DNA of 64,000 nucleotides. Origin: Gammaproteobacteria bacterium (GTDB lineage: Bacteria; Pseudomonadota; Gammaproteobacteria; HK1). Positions 35,722 through 45,718 of this stretch are shown in pieces (position 1 is the first letter of the stretch; the number at the start of each line of letters is the position of its first letter). A model generated the notes under the pieces. The model saw nothing but the letters and a program-made list of their open reading frames with translations. It had not been told where the DNA came from and searched no databases. The DNA lies in assembly GCA_012103455.1 (NCBI GenBank), contig WLWT01000002.1, positions 124,001 through 188,000 of the forward strand, written 5' to 3'. Made by a program: the position numbers and the translations under genes.

Positions 35722-37131
35722 ATGCAGTACAAGGCTAGACTTTTACTCGCCGTGCTATCGTTGACGATAAATTTATCGAGTCATGGTGCCTATGCCCTAT
35801 GCACCGCACCACCGCCGGTACCTGATACCCCATCGATTCAGGTCAGCAATGCTGGTGAGCTAGCCGCTGCGGTCAAAGCGATGCTGTCAGGTGGCCGCCG
35901 CCATATCGTACTGGCCCCGGGACGTTACGTGATACCGGGTGAGCTGCTCCATATAAGAATCCCTAACGTCACTATCCGTGGGCGCACAGGAAATCGCGAT
36001 GATGTCATCGTGCGCGGCCTCGGGGTGCAAGGTATCACCCGGCAAATATTCTTAGTCTCGGCCAGCAACGTGACTTTACGGGATATGACAGTGGGTTGGG
36101 TTAAAGAGCACGCCGTGCAAGTACAAGGCGAAAAAAATGCAGACAATCCTAAACTCATCAATCTTCGCTTTGTCAACACCGGCCAACAAATGCTGAAGGT
36201 AACCGGCCTCGAACATAGCTCTGATAATGGCCTGGTGCAGGATTCCTTATTTGAGTTTCCTGATGGTGCCGCTAAGCAAGACTATACTGGCGGCATCGAT
36301 GCCCACCAAGCACGCAACTGGAATGTAGCAGGCAATACCTTCAAAAATATCCGTAGCCCCAACGGAAAACTTGCTGAACACGCCATCCATTTTTGGTCAG
36401 GCTCCGCTGGCACCATCGTAGAGCGCAACGTTATCGTCAATGCCGACCGCGGTATCGGTTTTGGGCTCGGGGCCCGGTCACATGAAGGCGGTGTCATACG
36501 GAACAATTTCGTGCATGTTACAAGGGATGTCGGTATCGGCCTGGAAAGCGCCGCAAACGCCTACGTAGCTCACAATACCGTTGTGTCGCAGAGCGACTAT
36601 CCGAATGCAATCGAATACCGCTTTTCAACCACCGAAGGAGTGACCATCGCCCACAATTTGACCATTGGCGCCATTCGTTCACGTCAAGGTGGTAGCGCAG
36701 AACTCATTAACAACGTTGACTATGCACAGCCGGGTTGGTTCGCCGATGTCGATCAAGGCGACCTGCACTTAGCCCTCGGTATACCCAATGTACGCGCGGC
36801 GGCGCAGCATACTTTGGATATACAACGAGATATAGATTGTGATCTACGCACTACGCTTGAAGGCGTCGATATAGGTGCGGATCAAACACGCCTGAGCGTT
36901 GATGCATCATTGGCAGTCGAGGCTCCAAGCCCAATCGTTAAAGAACTGGACAACGCCTTAGTTGATACTCGGCAAGCGACTGCCCGCGTCGTTACCCGGC
37001 TCCGCTCGGATCCCAAGATACTGTTTTTTTGCAGTGGGTGGCGGCATGCACTTTTTATTGATGTCGTGGTTGATTTGGGAAATTGGCAAGCTGCGCAAAA
37101 CCATGCTCGACGTTGCCCGTGGCAGGTATGA
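35722..37131 (+). CDS. Secreted right-handed beta-helix protein (polysaccharide-lyase-like)
   Basis: 469 residues with an N-terminal signal sequence (LLLAVLSLTINLSSHGAYA). The body has repeated beta-helix strands such as NVTLRDMTVGWVKEHAVQV, ERNVIVNADRGIGFG and HNTVVSQSD, the pattern of pectate-lyase-like or parallel beta-helix proteins that bind or cut polysaccharides outside the cell. The last 45 or so residues (after TRQATARVVTRLRSD) run into a YgiQ relic and are probably not native. Preceded by a GGAAAC-type weak ribosome site. Catalytic residues not identified. Confidence 0.7.
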   Translation: MQYKARLLLAVLSLTINLSSHGAYALCTAPPPVPDTPSIQVSNAGELAAAVKAMLSGGRRHIVLAPGRYVIPGELLHIRIPNVTIRGRTGNRDDVIVRGLGVQGITRQIFLVSASNVTLRDMTVGWVKEHAVQVQGEKNADNPKLINLRFVNTGQQMLKVTGLEHSSDNGLVQDSLFEFPDGAAKQDYTGGIDAHQARNWNVAGNTFKNIRSPNGKLAEHAIHFWSGSAGTIVERNVIVNADRGIGFGLGARSHEGGVIRNNFVHVTRDVGIGLESAANAYVAHNTVVSQSDYPNAIEYRFSTTEGVTIAHNLTIGAIRSRQGGSAELINNVDYAQPGWFADVDQGDLHLALGIPNVRAAAQHTLDIQRDIDCDLRTTLEGVDIGADQTRLSVDASLAVEAPSPIVKELDNALVDTRQATARVVTRLRSDPKILFFCSGWRHALFIDVVVDLGNWQAAQNHARRCPWQV

Positions 37132-37376
37132 CAGAAGCTCTTCGCCGTAGACTGGCCGCTCGGCCTTGGCATCCGGCAAGATGGCGCGGCGCACCCTCTG
37201 CGACCAATAATCGAAAAATGGGCCACCCGGCGTAGCGACGCCTCAATGGCGCCGGTAACGACGGGCACATCTGCATACGCCTCGCGCGCTTTTTGCGCGT
37301 AGGGAATTGTGCACCTACCGGGCCGTGCGCCCCCGTTACCGCCGGGCGTAACGGTGCAGCACTGAGGGTAGGCGAT
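37030..37376 (-). pseudogene. YgiQ-family (UPF0313) radical SAM remnant
   Basis: On the minus strand, PGGNGGARPGRCTIPYAQKA and REAYADVPVVTGAIEASLRR match the conserved stretch of YgiQ-type radical SAM proteins (TPGGxxGxRPxxxxIVYAQRAREAYKDVPVIIGGIEASLRR). The frame then breaks at RRVAHFSIIGRR and a shifted frame continues with RRAILPDAKAERPV. Both ends are lost, so only a central fragment of about 110 codons survives. Confidence 0.75.
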
Positions 37377-37381
37377 CAGCC

Positions 37382-38974
37382 ATGAATCTATCGAACTTAG
37401 CCAAGACTTCCGCTCGCGTGGCAGCAACGCGCAAACGCAATGAAAAAACCGCCCTGCTGGCCACCTGCATTGCCGAAATTCCACCACCTGAGCGACCCAT
37501 GGGCGTTGCTTATCTGGCCGGCGAATTGCCCCAGGGAAAAATCGGTGTCGGCTACGCCGGTGTGCGCAAAGCCATGGATACGGCACCAGCGGCGCTGGCT
37601 TCCCTGACATTGGCCGGTGTGCACCGGAGCCTCACTGACATCGCGCAGACACGAGGTAAAGGCGCCAACCCATTGCGCCAAGACACTCTAGCCACTCTCT
37701 TTGCCAAAGCGACGGTAACCGAGCAATCCTTTCTGGCTAGGTTGCTGTTGGGGGAATTGCGCCAAGGCGCCGGCGCCAGCCTGGTGGTCGATGCCATCGC
37801 CAAAGCAGCCTCCCAGGACGCCGCATCGGTGCGTCGGGCGCACATGCTGGAGCCCGATCTGGGCAAGGTGTGCGACGCTGCCTTCCAAGGCGTGGCTCAG
37901 CTAGGGCAATTCAAACTCAAACCCTTCGCGCCGCTGCAACCGATGCTGGCGCAAACGGCGGCAAGCATAGACGATGCCTTAACCCGTTTCGAACATGCCC
38001 GCCTTGAATGGAAACTGGATGGCGCCCGGGTACAAGTGCACAAGGATGGTGGTGAGGTGCGGGTCTACTCGCGGCAGTTAAACGACGTCACCCACGCGGC
38101 GCCGGAGATCGTTGCAATGACACGCGGGTTGCCAGCCCGCCGGTTGGTACTGGACGGCGAGACCATCGTCCTCGACAAAGACGGCAAGCCATTGCCGTTT
38201 CAAGTCACCATGAAGCGGTTTGGGCGCAAACTGGAGGTGGCCTCAGTCCGGCAATCTTTGCCACTCACCACCCAATTCTTCGACTGCCTGCTGGTGGACG
38301 ACGAGCAATTAATCGATGCGCCGCAGGCTGTGCGCAGTGCGGCTCTGGCGGAGCAGGTGGACGAACCGCAAGTGATCACAACACTCGCTAGCGTTGATCT
38401 GGCCGCAGGCACGGCTTTTCTCAGCCGCGCTTTCGAGCAGGGCTACGAAGGCATCATGGTCAAGTCGCTGGAGGCCAGATACGAAGCGGGTGCCCGCGGT
38501 GCGGACTGGCTCAAGCTCAAGCAGGCGCACACCGTGGATTTAGTGGTACTGGCAGCCGAATGGGGCAGCGGCAGGCGCCGCGGGAAACTGAGCAATTTAC
38601 ATTTGGGCGCGTACGACCCCAGCGACGGCAGCTTCGTCATGTCAGGGAAGACCTTCAAAAGGCTGACGGACAAGTTATTGGCGTGGCAAACCGAAGCGCT
38701 ACTGGCCCGTGAGGTGGCACGGGATGACTACGTGGTCTATGTGCGGCCCGAACTGGTGGTGGAGATAGCATTCAATGACGTGCAGACCAGCCCGCATTAC
38801 CCGGGCGGATTGGCGCTTCGCTTCGCCCGGGTTAAGCGTTACCGCGAGGATAAAAAGCCGCAGCAGGCCGATACGCTCGAGACGCTGCGCACGCTTCATA
38901 ACGGTTGCATTCTCGCCGGGTTGCCGCACCCCATTGAGCATCGATACTGCGCCCCGCTTTTGCACCTATTTTGA
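37382..38974 (+). CDS. ATP-dependent DNA ligase (archaeal/eukaryotic type)
   Basis: A 530-residue ligase starting MNLSNLAKTSARVAATRKRN. It has the helical DNA-binding domain, the adenylation motif I EWKLDGARVQVHKDG near residue 210 (lysine nucleophile), motif III-like LVLDGETIVLDKDGK, motif IV-like YEGIMVKSLEARYE, motif V LKLKQAH and an OB-fold end. It would seal nicks, probably in repair, alongside the normal NAD-dependent LigA. Intact length. The YgiQ relic immediately precedes it; GST follows with 12 bases between. Confidence 0.9.
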   Translation: MNLSNLAKTSARVAATRKRNEKTALLATCIAEIPPPERPMGVAYLAGELPQGKIGVGYAGVRKAMDTAPAALASLTLAGVHRSLTDIAQTRGKGANPLRQDTLATLFAKATVTEQSFLARLLLGELRQGAGASLVVDAIAKAASQDAASVRRAHMLEPDLGKVCDAAFQGVAQLGQFKLKPFAPLQPMLAQTAASIDDALTRFEHARLEWKLDGARVQVHKDGGEVRVYSRQLNDVTHAAPEIVAMTRGLPARRLVLDGETIVLDKDGKPLPFQVTMKRFGRKLEVASVRQSLPLTTQFFDCLLVDDEQLIDAPQAVRSAALAEQVDEPQVITTLASVDLAAGTAFLSRAFEQGYEGIMVKSLEARYEAGARGADWLKLKQAHTVDLVVLAAEWGSGRRRGKLSNLHLGAYDPSDGSFVMSGKTFKRLTDKLLAWQTEALLAREVARDDYVVYVRPELVVEIAFNDVQTSPHYPGGLALRFARVKRYREDKKPQQADTLETLRTLHNGCILAGLPHPIEHRYCAPLLHLF

Positions 38975-38986
38975 AGGATTGAACCG

Positions 38987-39997
38987 ATGGCAATGTATCG
39001 AGTCGTCGGCGTGGATTCATCGCCGTATACGGCCAAAGTGCGGGCGGTGTTGCGCTACCGCCGCTTGCCCTATCAATGGATCTGCCGTTTCCCGCAGATG
39101 TGGGAAGAAACGCAGCACGTGCGCCCCGCTCTCATGCCCATGGTGCAATTCCCGGGTGATCCGGATAGCCAGTACCGTACCGATAGCACACTTATTCTCT
39201 ACGCCTTAGAAGCGGCACAGCCGCAACACCGCTCCATCACCGTGCCCCACGCCGGCCTCGCTTTTATCTCCCACCTCATAGAAGACATGGCCGATGAGTG
39301 GCTGACCAAGTGCCTGTTCTACTATCGTTTCAACACCGTTGAAGCGGGTGATTTTGCCGCCCGCTGGGTGATGGATGACAGCAAACGCCGGCAACACCCG
39401 GAGAGCTTGGCGAGGGACGCGCAGATATTCCGCGCCCGGCAGGTGGCGCGCATGGGTTTGGTGGGGGCGATACCGGAGAATGGCCCTGTTATCGAGCAGA
39501 CCTACCGGCGCGTCCTGGCCACTGTTGAGACCATCGCCGGATCTGGCTCATATCTGTTCGGCTCGCGTCCGGCGCTGGCGGATTTTGGGCTCTATGCCCA
39601 GCTGCGCACCATCGGTATCGATCCGGTAGGTATGGCTATCATGCGCGCGCACGCGCCCAGAACCGAGCATTGGCTTCGGCGTTTGGACGATGCCTCTGGC
39701 GTCGAGGGTACGTGGCACACTGACATCGGCCAATTGCCCTCGGCGGTGGGCGATCTGCTCAGTTTAGCCGGTCAGATGTATCTGCCGTTTTTAAAGGCCA
39801 ACACCTTGGCTGTGCAAAACAAAGAGGAATCATTCAGCGCCCAAATCGGCGAACACCCATTTACCACGCGGGCATTCAATTACCAGGCGAAGTGTTATGC
39901 CTGGCTACGGGATGAATTCAATGCAATCCCGAACGCCGAGCGCGAAAATATTCGTGGCCTGTTACAGATGAGCGGATGCTTAGCTTATTTCGCTTGA
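38987..39997 (+). CDS. Glutathione S-transferase family protein
   Basis: A 336-residue protein from ATG 38987 (AAGGATTG upstream). The thioredoxin-like N-terminus MAMYRVVGVDSSPYTAKVRAVLRY has a YxxVGVDxSPY glutathione-site pattern, and TDSTLILYALE carries the conserved Ser that contacts glutathione. A longer C-terminal helical domain (GPVIEQTYRRVLATVETIAG) completes the fold. Likely a detoxification or isomerase enzyme; the substrate is unknown. Same strand and close to the ligase gene. Confidence 0.8.
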   Translation: MAMYRVVGVDSSPYTAKVRAVLRYRRLPYQWICRFPQMWEETQHVRPALMPMVQFPGDPDSQYRTDSTLILYALEAAQPQHRSITVPHAGLAFISHLIEDMADEWLTKCLFYYRFNTVEAGDFAARWVMDDSKRRQHPESLARDAQIFRARQVARMGLVGAIPENGPVIEQTYRRVLATVETIAGSGSYLFGSRPALADFGLYAQLRTIGIDPVGMAIMRAHAPRTEHWLRRLDDASGVEGTWHTDIGQLPSAVGDLLSLAGQMYLPFLKANTLAVQNKEESFSAQIGEHPFTTRAFNYQAKCYAWLRDEFNAIPNAERENIRGLLQMSGCLAYFA

Positions 39998-40091
39998 CCG
40001 GGGTTTCTTCCCGTGTGGCCGGGGGGCCATACCGGCCCGGCCCGAACTCCAGGTGTCGCCACGCGAGACGGTCAACGCAGCGCCGGCTTAA

Positions 40092-40232
40092 GGGCGCCGC
40101 TAAAAATAGTCATTGTTTCGTGAGTGCAAGGAAGCACCGCGCGCACAACCGCAGTGTATAGGTGATACCTGATGATTCGAGCACGGAGCTGACGCCGCCA
40201 TCGCGAAAAAAGTGCATTTTTAGCAGGTGCCC
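40092..40232 (-). mobile_element. Family A element, copy A4
   Basis: 141 bp, ends GGGCGCCGCTAAAAATAG and TTTTTAGCAGGTGCCC. Flanks TTAA/TATT do not form a duplication. The surrounding 39998-40436 has no other supported gene. Confidence 0.9.
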
Positions 40233-40436
40233 TATTGTCGAAGATGATCTGAGAACTGTGCATCTTGTTACTGTGCATGTCTTTGGTGTACGGTAGGTTC
40301 TTTTATCGAGTGGCAGAACTATCAGGAATGCTTTCTTCCGGTTTATGGGAAGTCCCCTATTGGCTGCTATTGAAACACAGCAAAAAAACGTGGCGCCCTC
40401 TACCCAAGTCGAAATAATCACAGGAGGTAGTCAACA

Positions 40437-41156
40437 TTGAACTTATCAGCAGCATTGGCGCGTTATCAGGGCGTCAAGTTAACGAGGAATGAAATAAGCC
40501 AATACCAACACTGGGCGAGGTCTTATTTTCATAATGAAGCCTATGTTGTAAATCCCTATCTTTCAATGACCTTGACACTAGAACTTGATCGAGATCGAAG
40601 GGTTTACGAGGCATCATTCCAACATGAACCAGGTGCCTCTTTTCAGGGATATCTGGTTTGGAATCTTGTTAAAGCATTACGACAGGAGTGGACGTTTTCT
40701 ACTCGTGTTATCGAAGGTAATTGGTATTTATTTAATAATCTGCCCGTGCATATGCCTCTTGCAGTCGGTGGCGATTTAAGGTTTAAGGATGTTATTCTTG
40801 AAAATGTTATTTCAATGGATTGGAAAACATTTTCGCAATGTTATAGACAGGCTATTGATACGCCTACTAACGAAATAGGAACCCTTGATCAGCTTGTATG
40901 GGCGATTTCTATTTTTATTGGAAACCTCCCCAACTTGAACTTCACGTCTTTTCAAATACATCGTGGCACGGTGAAGACAGGCCGCCCTCTGTTTTATTTT
41001 GGCCAACGCCAACAAGATGATTCACGCTATTCAGCGCCATTAAGCATCAGTTTTGATCATGCCAATGCCGATCCTTATGTGTTAGACAGATTGTTGAGAA
41101 ATTATCATCGGCTATTGAACAGTGAGTGTCAGGCCGGCGGCGGCACTGCGCCGTGA
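40437..41156 (+). CDS. Chloramphenicol-acetyltransferase-like fold protein
   Basis: A 239-residue protein from TTG 40437, with AGGAGG 8-13 bases upstream. The sequence is markedly AT-rich for this window. Features suggest the CAT/CoA-dependent acyltransferase fold: an early FxxxA YVVNPYLSMTLTLELD strand pattern, a long middle, GRPLFYFGQRQ and ISFDHANADPYVLDRLLRN, where HANAD is in the place of the catalytic HHAVxDG motif. The catalytic pair is altered, so activity is uncertain. Likely recently acquired; neighbours do not help. Confidence 0.5.
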   Translation: MNLSAALARYQGVKLTRNEISQYQHWARSYFHNEAYVVNPYLSMTLTLELDRDRRVYEASFQHEPGASFQGYLVWNLVKALRQEWTFSTRVIEGNWYLFNNLPVHMPLAVGGDLRFKDVILENVISMDWKTFSQCYRQAIDTPTNEIGTLDQLVWAISIFIGNLPNLNFTSFQIHRGTVKTGRPLFYFGQRQQDDSRYSAPLSISFDHANADPYVLDRLLRNYHRLLNSECQAGGGTAP

Positions 41157-41769
41157 AAGTGTTTTTTTATTTGGCGCGCTACTGCACAACACTACATCAG
41201 TGCCCGCTCATGTTGCACTGGCGTGGCACACATCCCATCGGTTGTCTTGCTCTTAAGAAGCCTCCGTCGATGTGTCAATAGTCAGTTCTTCATCTACACC
41301 GAGGCGTTCCTTGGCCACCTTCTCTATAGTCGCCATCGCCTCGGGATTCGCCTCCATCAACTTGCGAAAATCTACGGTAGACAACATCAACAGATCACAA
41401 AAACCCGCCGCCCGCACATCGGCCGTCCTCGGCTGGTGCGTCACCAATGCCAACTCACCAAAAAAATCACCGCTACCTAGCTGCACCGCAGCCGGTTCCA
41501 GCTCCACCGTCAGCGACCCGGACGATACGAAATACATGGCATCACCATCGTCCCCTTTAGCCACGATCAATTCACCTGGAATCACCAAACGCGGCTTCAA
41601 CAAACCAGCGATGGACTCGAGGCGGCGCATATCTAGATCTTGGAACAGCGGCACTTTGCCGACCAACTTGATCGGTTCAAGACCTAGGTCCAGCGTGGGC
41701 GTAACGTCCAGCTCCCGCTGTTTAGCTTCCAGCGTCGCCTCAAGATTGTTATAGATTTCCGCCGAGATA

Positions 41770-42878
41770 CTACTTCGGCAAAAGATTACCCGACACAAAT
41801 TAATAAAATGTGTTATAGTGATGCTATGAAAAAGACAGACGGTCGCTCACTGCCCCATTCCGCGCGAGAAGCCATCCGCAGGCACGCGGTTGCGCAAGTA
41901 TTATCGGGTGAAAGCCCTGAAAAAGTAATTAAAGCCCGCGGATTTCATCGTTCTTGCATTGACGATTGGTTATCCAGGTATGAGCAAGGTGGTGAACAGG
42001 CGCTGTCCACCGGCAAGATCACGGGCCGCCCAAGAAAGTGTCCCGATGAATATGCGGATCGCTTACGTGAACGGGTTAAAACGAATCCGTTGCAATTGGA
42101 TTGTCACGATGCCCTGTGGACGCGCTCGATGATTCAGATATGACTGAAAGATAAATTTGGCATCGAGGTCAGCGAGCGCTCGGTGGGCAATAGCCTGTCT
42201 CGTTTGGGGGATGAGTGCGCAGCGCCCTGGGTTTAAGGCATACGAGCCAGACCCTGCTCAGGTTAAGGTATGGTTAAAAGAAACTTGGCCTGAAGTACAA
42301 CAAGAAGCGAAAAGGCGGCGAGCGCGGGTCTATTTTGGCGACGAATCGACGATCCGGTCGGATTATCATCGTGGTACCACTTGGGGGGTACGGGGTGATA
42401 CGCCGGTTGTAGCGAAAACGGGTCGGCGCTTTAGCGTGAATAGGCTGTCAGCCGTTTCGCCGAAGGGTCACCTGCGTTTCATGGTAACCGAATCACGGGT
42501 AACCGCAGACGTTTTTATCGACTTTCTAAGGCGTTTGTTGCACAACGCCAAGCGATCGGTCTATTGGGTTGTTGATGGCCATCCAATTCATCGAGCCAAG
42601 AAGGTGCAAGAATTTGTCCGCACTAGCCAAGGTAAGCTCACGTTAGTATTGTTACCGCCGTATTCACCGGAACTCAATCCTGATGAGCTAGTATGGCATC
42701 ATGTAAAAAGCCAACGAATTGGGCGGACAGTGGTGGCTACAAAGGAGCAACGGGTGGCCCTGGCTCGTTCGGTGTTGCACTCACTGCAACAGAATACGCA
42801 AATAATTAAACGGTTTTTCTATGAAAAGCATGTCAGATATATTCTGAATTAATGTCGGGTAATTTTTTTCCGAATTAG
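41770..42878 (+). mobile_element. IS630-family insertion sequence, copy 1
   Basis: 1109 bp with ends CTACTTCGGCAAAAGATTACC and GGTAATTTTTTTCCGAATTAG and a TA duplication (41768-41769, 42879-42880), the IS630 rule. It cuts the antiporter gene. It differs from copy 2 by an extra T and scattered changes. Confidence 0.95.
41808..42852 (+). pseudogene. IS630 transposase, copy 1 (in-frame TGA and a frameshift)
   Basis: The first frame (41808-42143) gives the helix-turn-helix part with SAREAIRRHAVAQVLSGES and ends at TGA after RSMIQI. The second (42157-42852) has a catalytic aspartate in RVYFGDESTIRSD, WVVDGHPIHRAKK, and PPYSPELNPDELVWHHVKS. Relative to copy 2 there is an added T in TCTCGTTTGGGGG, so even read-through of the TGA would go out of frame. 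Not functional as drawn; may still be moved by another copy. Confidence 0.9.
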
Positions 42879-45035
42879 TAACGGCATCGGCCAGCATTTG
42901 ATGGTAGCTATTGGCTTCCAGTTGTAGCGCGCCCCGCTCCAAGTAACGCATCTGCAACAATTCCGCGTATTCGGGATACTGCAACCGCAATCCGTTTAGA
43001 GCCCGCTGCGTTGCTGCAAGACGCTCTTGCACGATCTTGTGCAATTCAGCGCCTGCCCTAGCGCCCACCAGCGGCAGTACTTTCTCAATACCTTTGTGAT
43101 CGATCTCGTGCAACGCCAGTTTGGTGGCGGTTAACGTTTCGAAACGCTCCGCCACCCGCTTGGACAACAAACCCGCCAAACCGAAGCGGCGGTGCAAGCG
43201 CATGGCCAGGCGAAACTGCCAACCGAAATCCAGTGCTTCTTGACTGGCATCGAAATAGCCGGTGACACCGTTGGCTTTTAGGTCATCGCTGATGTCGTCG
43301 ATCTGCTTGGTGACGATGCGGTAGATCTCCGGGCGCAGGAAACCCGCCTCAAACTGTTCCGAATAGGATTCGCGCTCTTGTGCCGAGACCGTCCCCAGCC
43401 CAATCAATATCCAGTCGTTCGGATGCAGATCGCGCAGTGAATCCACCTTGCGCTGAGCCACCTGCGAGCGGTGCCGGTACTCGCTGGTCAATTGTTCGCG
43501 CACCCCATCCGCCGCGTCCTGCTCCTTGGCCACTTCGTCGATGTTCTCGCCGATTTGCGCGAGCGAGAGGGTCAATGCCCGATCGCGTACCGCCGTATCC
43601 GTGGCGGAAAGTTGATCCAGCTTGAAGAACGAAATCACAAAACCGATGGTCGGCGCGTTGATGAAGAGAGTGAACAATACAAATCCGGTTACCAACACAC
43701 CCACGAAGGAACGCACTTCGGGCGCAAAAGCATCGTTTTCGATCACCAGCAGCGCGAGCGCCAATGACACAGCGCCACGCAACCCGCCCCAGAACATCAC
43801 GGTTTTGAATGCCGCACTCACCGCGTGCGCCAAATTAAACCGCGATAAGAGCGGCATCAAACCGAAAATGATCACCGCCCGGGCGGCGAACGCTGCAATC
43901 AGCAAACAGATTAACCAGGACATTTCCCGGTCGCCGAAACCTGCCATGATCTTCGGCACAGACAATCCGACCAGGATAAAAATAATGGAGTTGGCCCAAA
44001 AGCCCAGTTGCTCCCACATGTTATGCAAGTTATGCCAATCGTGCGGCGCCACCACGGTGCGGCCGCGCGAACCCATGACCAAGGCCGCCGTCACCACGGC
44101 CATCACCCCCGAGACATGCAGGTAGTGCTCGCCGACGACGAACGAAAGGTAGGCTAGGGAGATGGTCAACGTACGGCCCACCATCGGCATCTTTTGCAAA
44201 TCGCGGATGATGCGCACAAAAACCAGTGCTAACCCCAAGCCTACCGCCACACCGCCCAAGAACACCCGCAGGAATTCACCTATACCGCCGAGCACACTGG
44301 GAGCAGCCGTTTCCAGCACCATGCCGGACAGAATGATAAAAACGACGATAGCGGTGGCGTCGTTGAATAAACTCTCGCCCTCCACCAGTATGGCCAAGCG
44401 CTTAGGCGCACCCACGTCTTTGAAGATCGCCACCACCGCCACCGGATCGGTGGCGGAGACGATGGCACCCAGCATCAAACACACCACTAAGCTGACGCCG
44501 GATACGGTATGTAAACTGATGCCCACCACCGCGGTGGAGATCAACAAGCCGATGACCGCGAGAAAAAGGATGGAACCGAGGTCGTCCAGCAAACGGCGCA
44601 CGTCCAGCGCCAACGCCGCTTCGAACACCAAGGCCGGCAGGAACACGAATAACACCATATCCGCCGTGATCTCCAGCGAATGCAACGCTTGCAGGAAATC
44701 ACTGATGAGATAGACGCGGCCGCCTTCAGCCAGGGCCTCCAGCAAGCCCATGATGATGCCGGCTACCGCCAGCAACACCGTATGGGGAAAGTTCAGCCGC
44801 TTGGCCGCGGGCAACATCAAAACCGCCAGCATGAGCATCCCACTCAGGCCGAGGACGGTACTCCAGGTGTGTTCTTCCACGATCTCTCCAATGATGACGG
44901 GTGCCGGCTGTGCGGCGTCATAATACGGCCAGTTCCCGAAGTGATGGCAGGCGCTTGCGCCGGTAACACCATTTGCCGCCTGCTAGAGGCCCGCGATATT
45001 CTCGGTGTCCATCCTGATATGCGGACACTTGAGTC

Positions 45036-45653
45036 ATGATATTCGAGATACGGACCTACGATCTGCTCCCCGGCTCACTGGCCGAAGTATTGCAACGCTT
45101 CGGCCGCGCTTATGAGCACCGGCGCGCATTTTCGCCGCTGGCGGCGTTTTGGTTTACCGAGATAGGGCCGCTCAATCAAATCATCCATGTGTGGGCTTAC
45201 GCCGACTTCGCCGAGCGCGCCCGCGTTCGCGCCGAAGCCGCCGCCTCCGGCCAATGGCCGCCATCACTGGGCGAGTTCATCACCGCCATGAACTCGGAGA
45301 TATTCGAGCCCTCGCCGTTCACCCCCGGGTGGCCCACCGGCGAGTTAGGCCCGTACTTTGAATTGCGCAGCTACGGGCTGCGCCCCGCTGCCGCAGCGGC
45401 CAGCATCGAAGCCTGGCGCGGCGCCATCGACGAGCGCCGCCAACGCTCACCGTTGATCATGTCCATGTACAGCGACATCGGCGGCCTCAACAAACACGTC
45501 CACATCTGGGCTTACAACAGCCTCGATCAACGGGCCGAGGTGCGGGAAAAAGCCAAAGCCGATGGTGTGTGGCCACCCGAGGGCAGCGCTGGCCGCATCG
45601 TATCGCAGGAGAATAAAATTCTGCTGGCGGCGGATTTCTCGCCCCTGCGCTGA
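45036..45653 (+). CDS. NIPSNAP-family protein
   Basis: A 205-residue protein starting MIFEIRTYDLLPGSLAEVLQ. It consists of two ferredoxin-like NIPSNAP domains, each with an (I/F)EIRTY-type opening (PYFELRSYGLRP in the second) and a matching NQIIHVWAYADFAERA / NKHVHIWAYNSLDQRA strand. The function of bacterial NIPSNAPs is not known. The ATG sits in TCATGA, where the last codon of a short open frame ends. The 44881-45035 stretch before it holds no other supported gene. Confidence 0.85.
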   Translation: MIFEIRTYDLLPGSLAEVLQRFGRAYEHRRAFSPLAAFWFTEIGPLNQIIHVWAYADFAERARVRAEAAASGQWPPSLGEFITAMNSEIFEPSPFTPGWPTGELGPYFELRSYGLRPAAAAASIEAWRGAIDERRQRSPLIMSMYSDIGGLNKHVHIWAYNSLDQRAEVREKAKADGVWPPEGSAGRIVSQENKILLAADFSPLR

Positions 45654-45718
45654 GAGGCGCGAACTGATCGGGCGTGTTCTAACGCGCCCGGTAAACACCA
45701 CTCCTCGGGGATGCAACC

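Larger units (their letters stand above)
41253..44880 (-). pseudogene. NhaP-type Na+/H+ antiporter with C-terminal cyclic-nucleotide domain, split by IS630
   Basis: The membrane part (MEEHTWSTVLGLSGMLMLAV onward, 42879-44880) has about 12 helices with ATDPVAVVAIF near residue 142 and FNDATAIVV, the core of CPA1 antiporters. The frame reaches YHQMLADAV at 42889, runs into IS630, and resumes at 41769 with ISAEIYNNLEATLEAKQREL, then a cNMP domain (VPLFQDLDMRRLESIAG, GELIVAKGDDGDAMYFVS, FGELALVTHQPR). Removing the element and one TA restores a single frame of about 840 residues. The truncated antiporter may still fold, but without its regulatory domain. Confidence 0.93.

Noticed and set aside
42141..42143. 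General reassignment of TGA to an amino acid
   Set aside because: Many intact genes here end in TGA at the expected place (for example ROCO, pqiA, greB region genes), so it is a normal stop.
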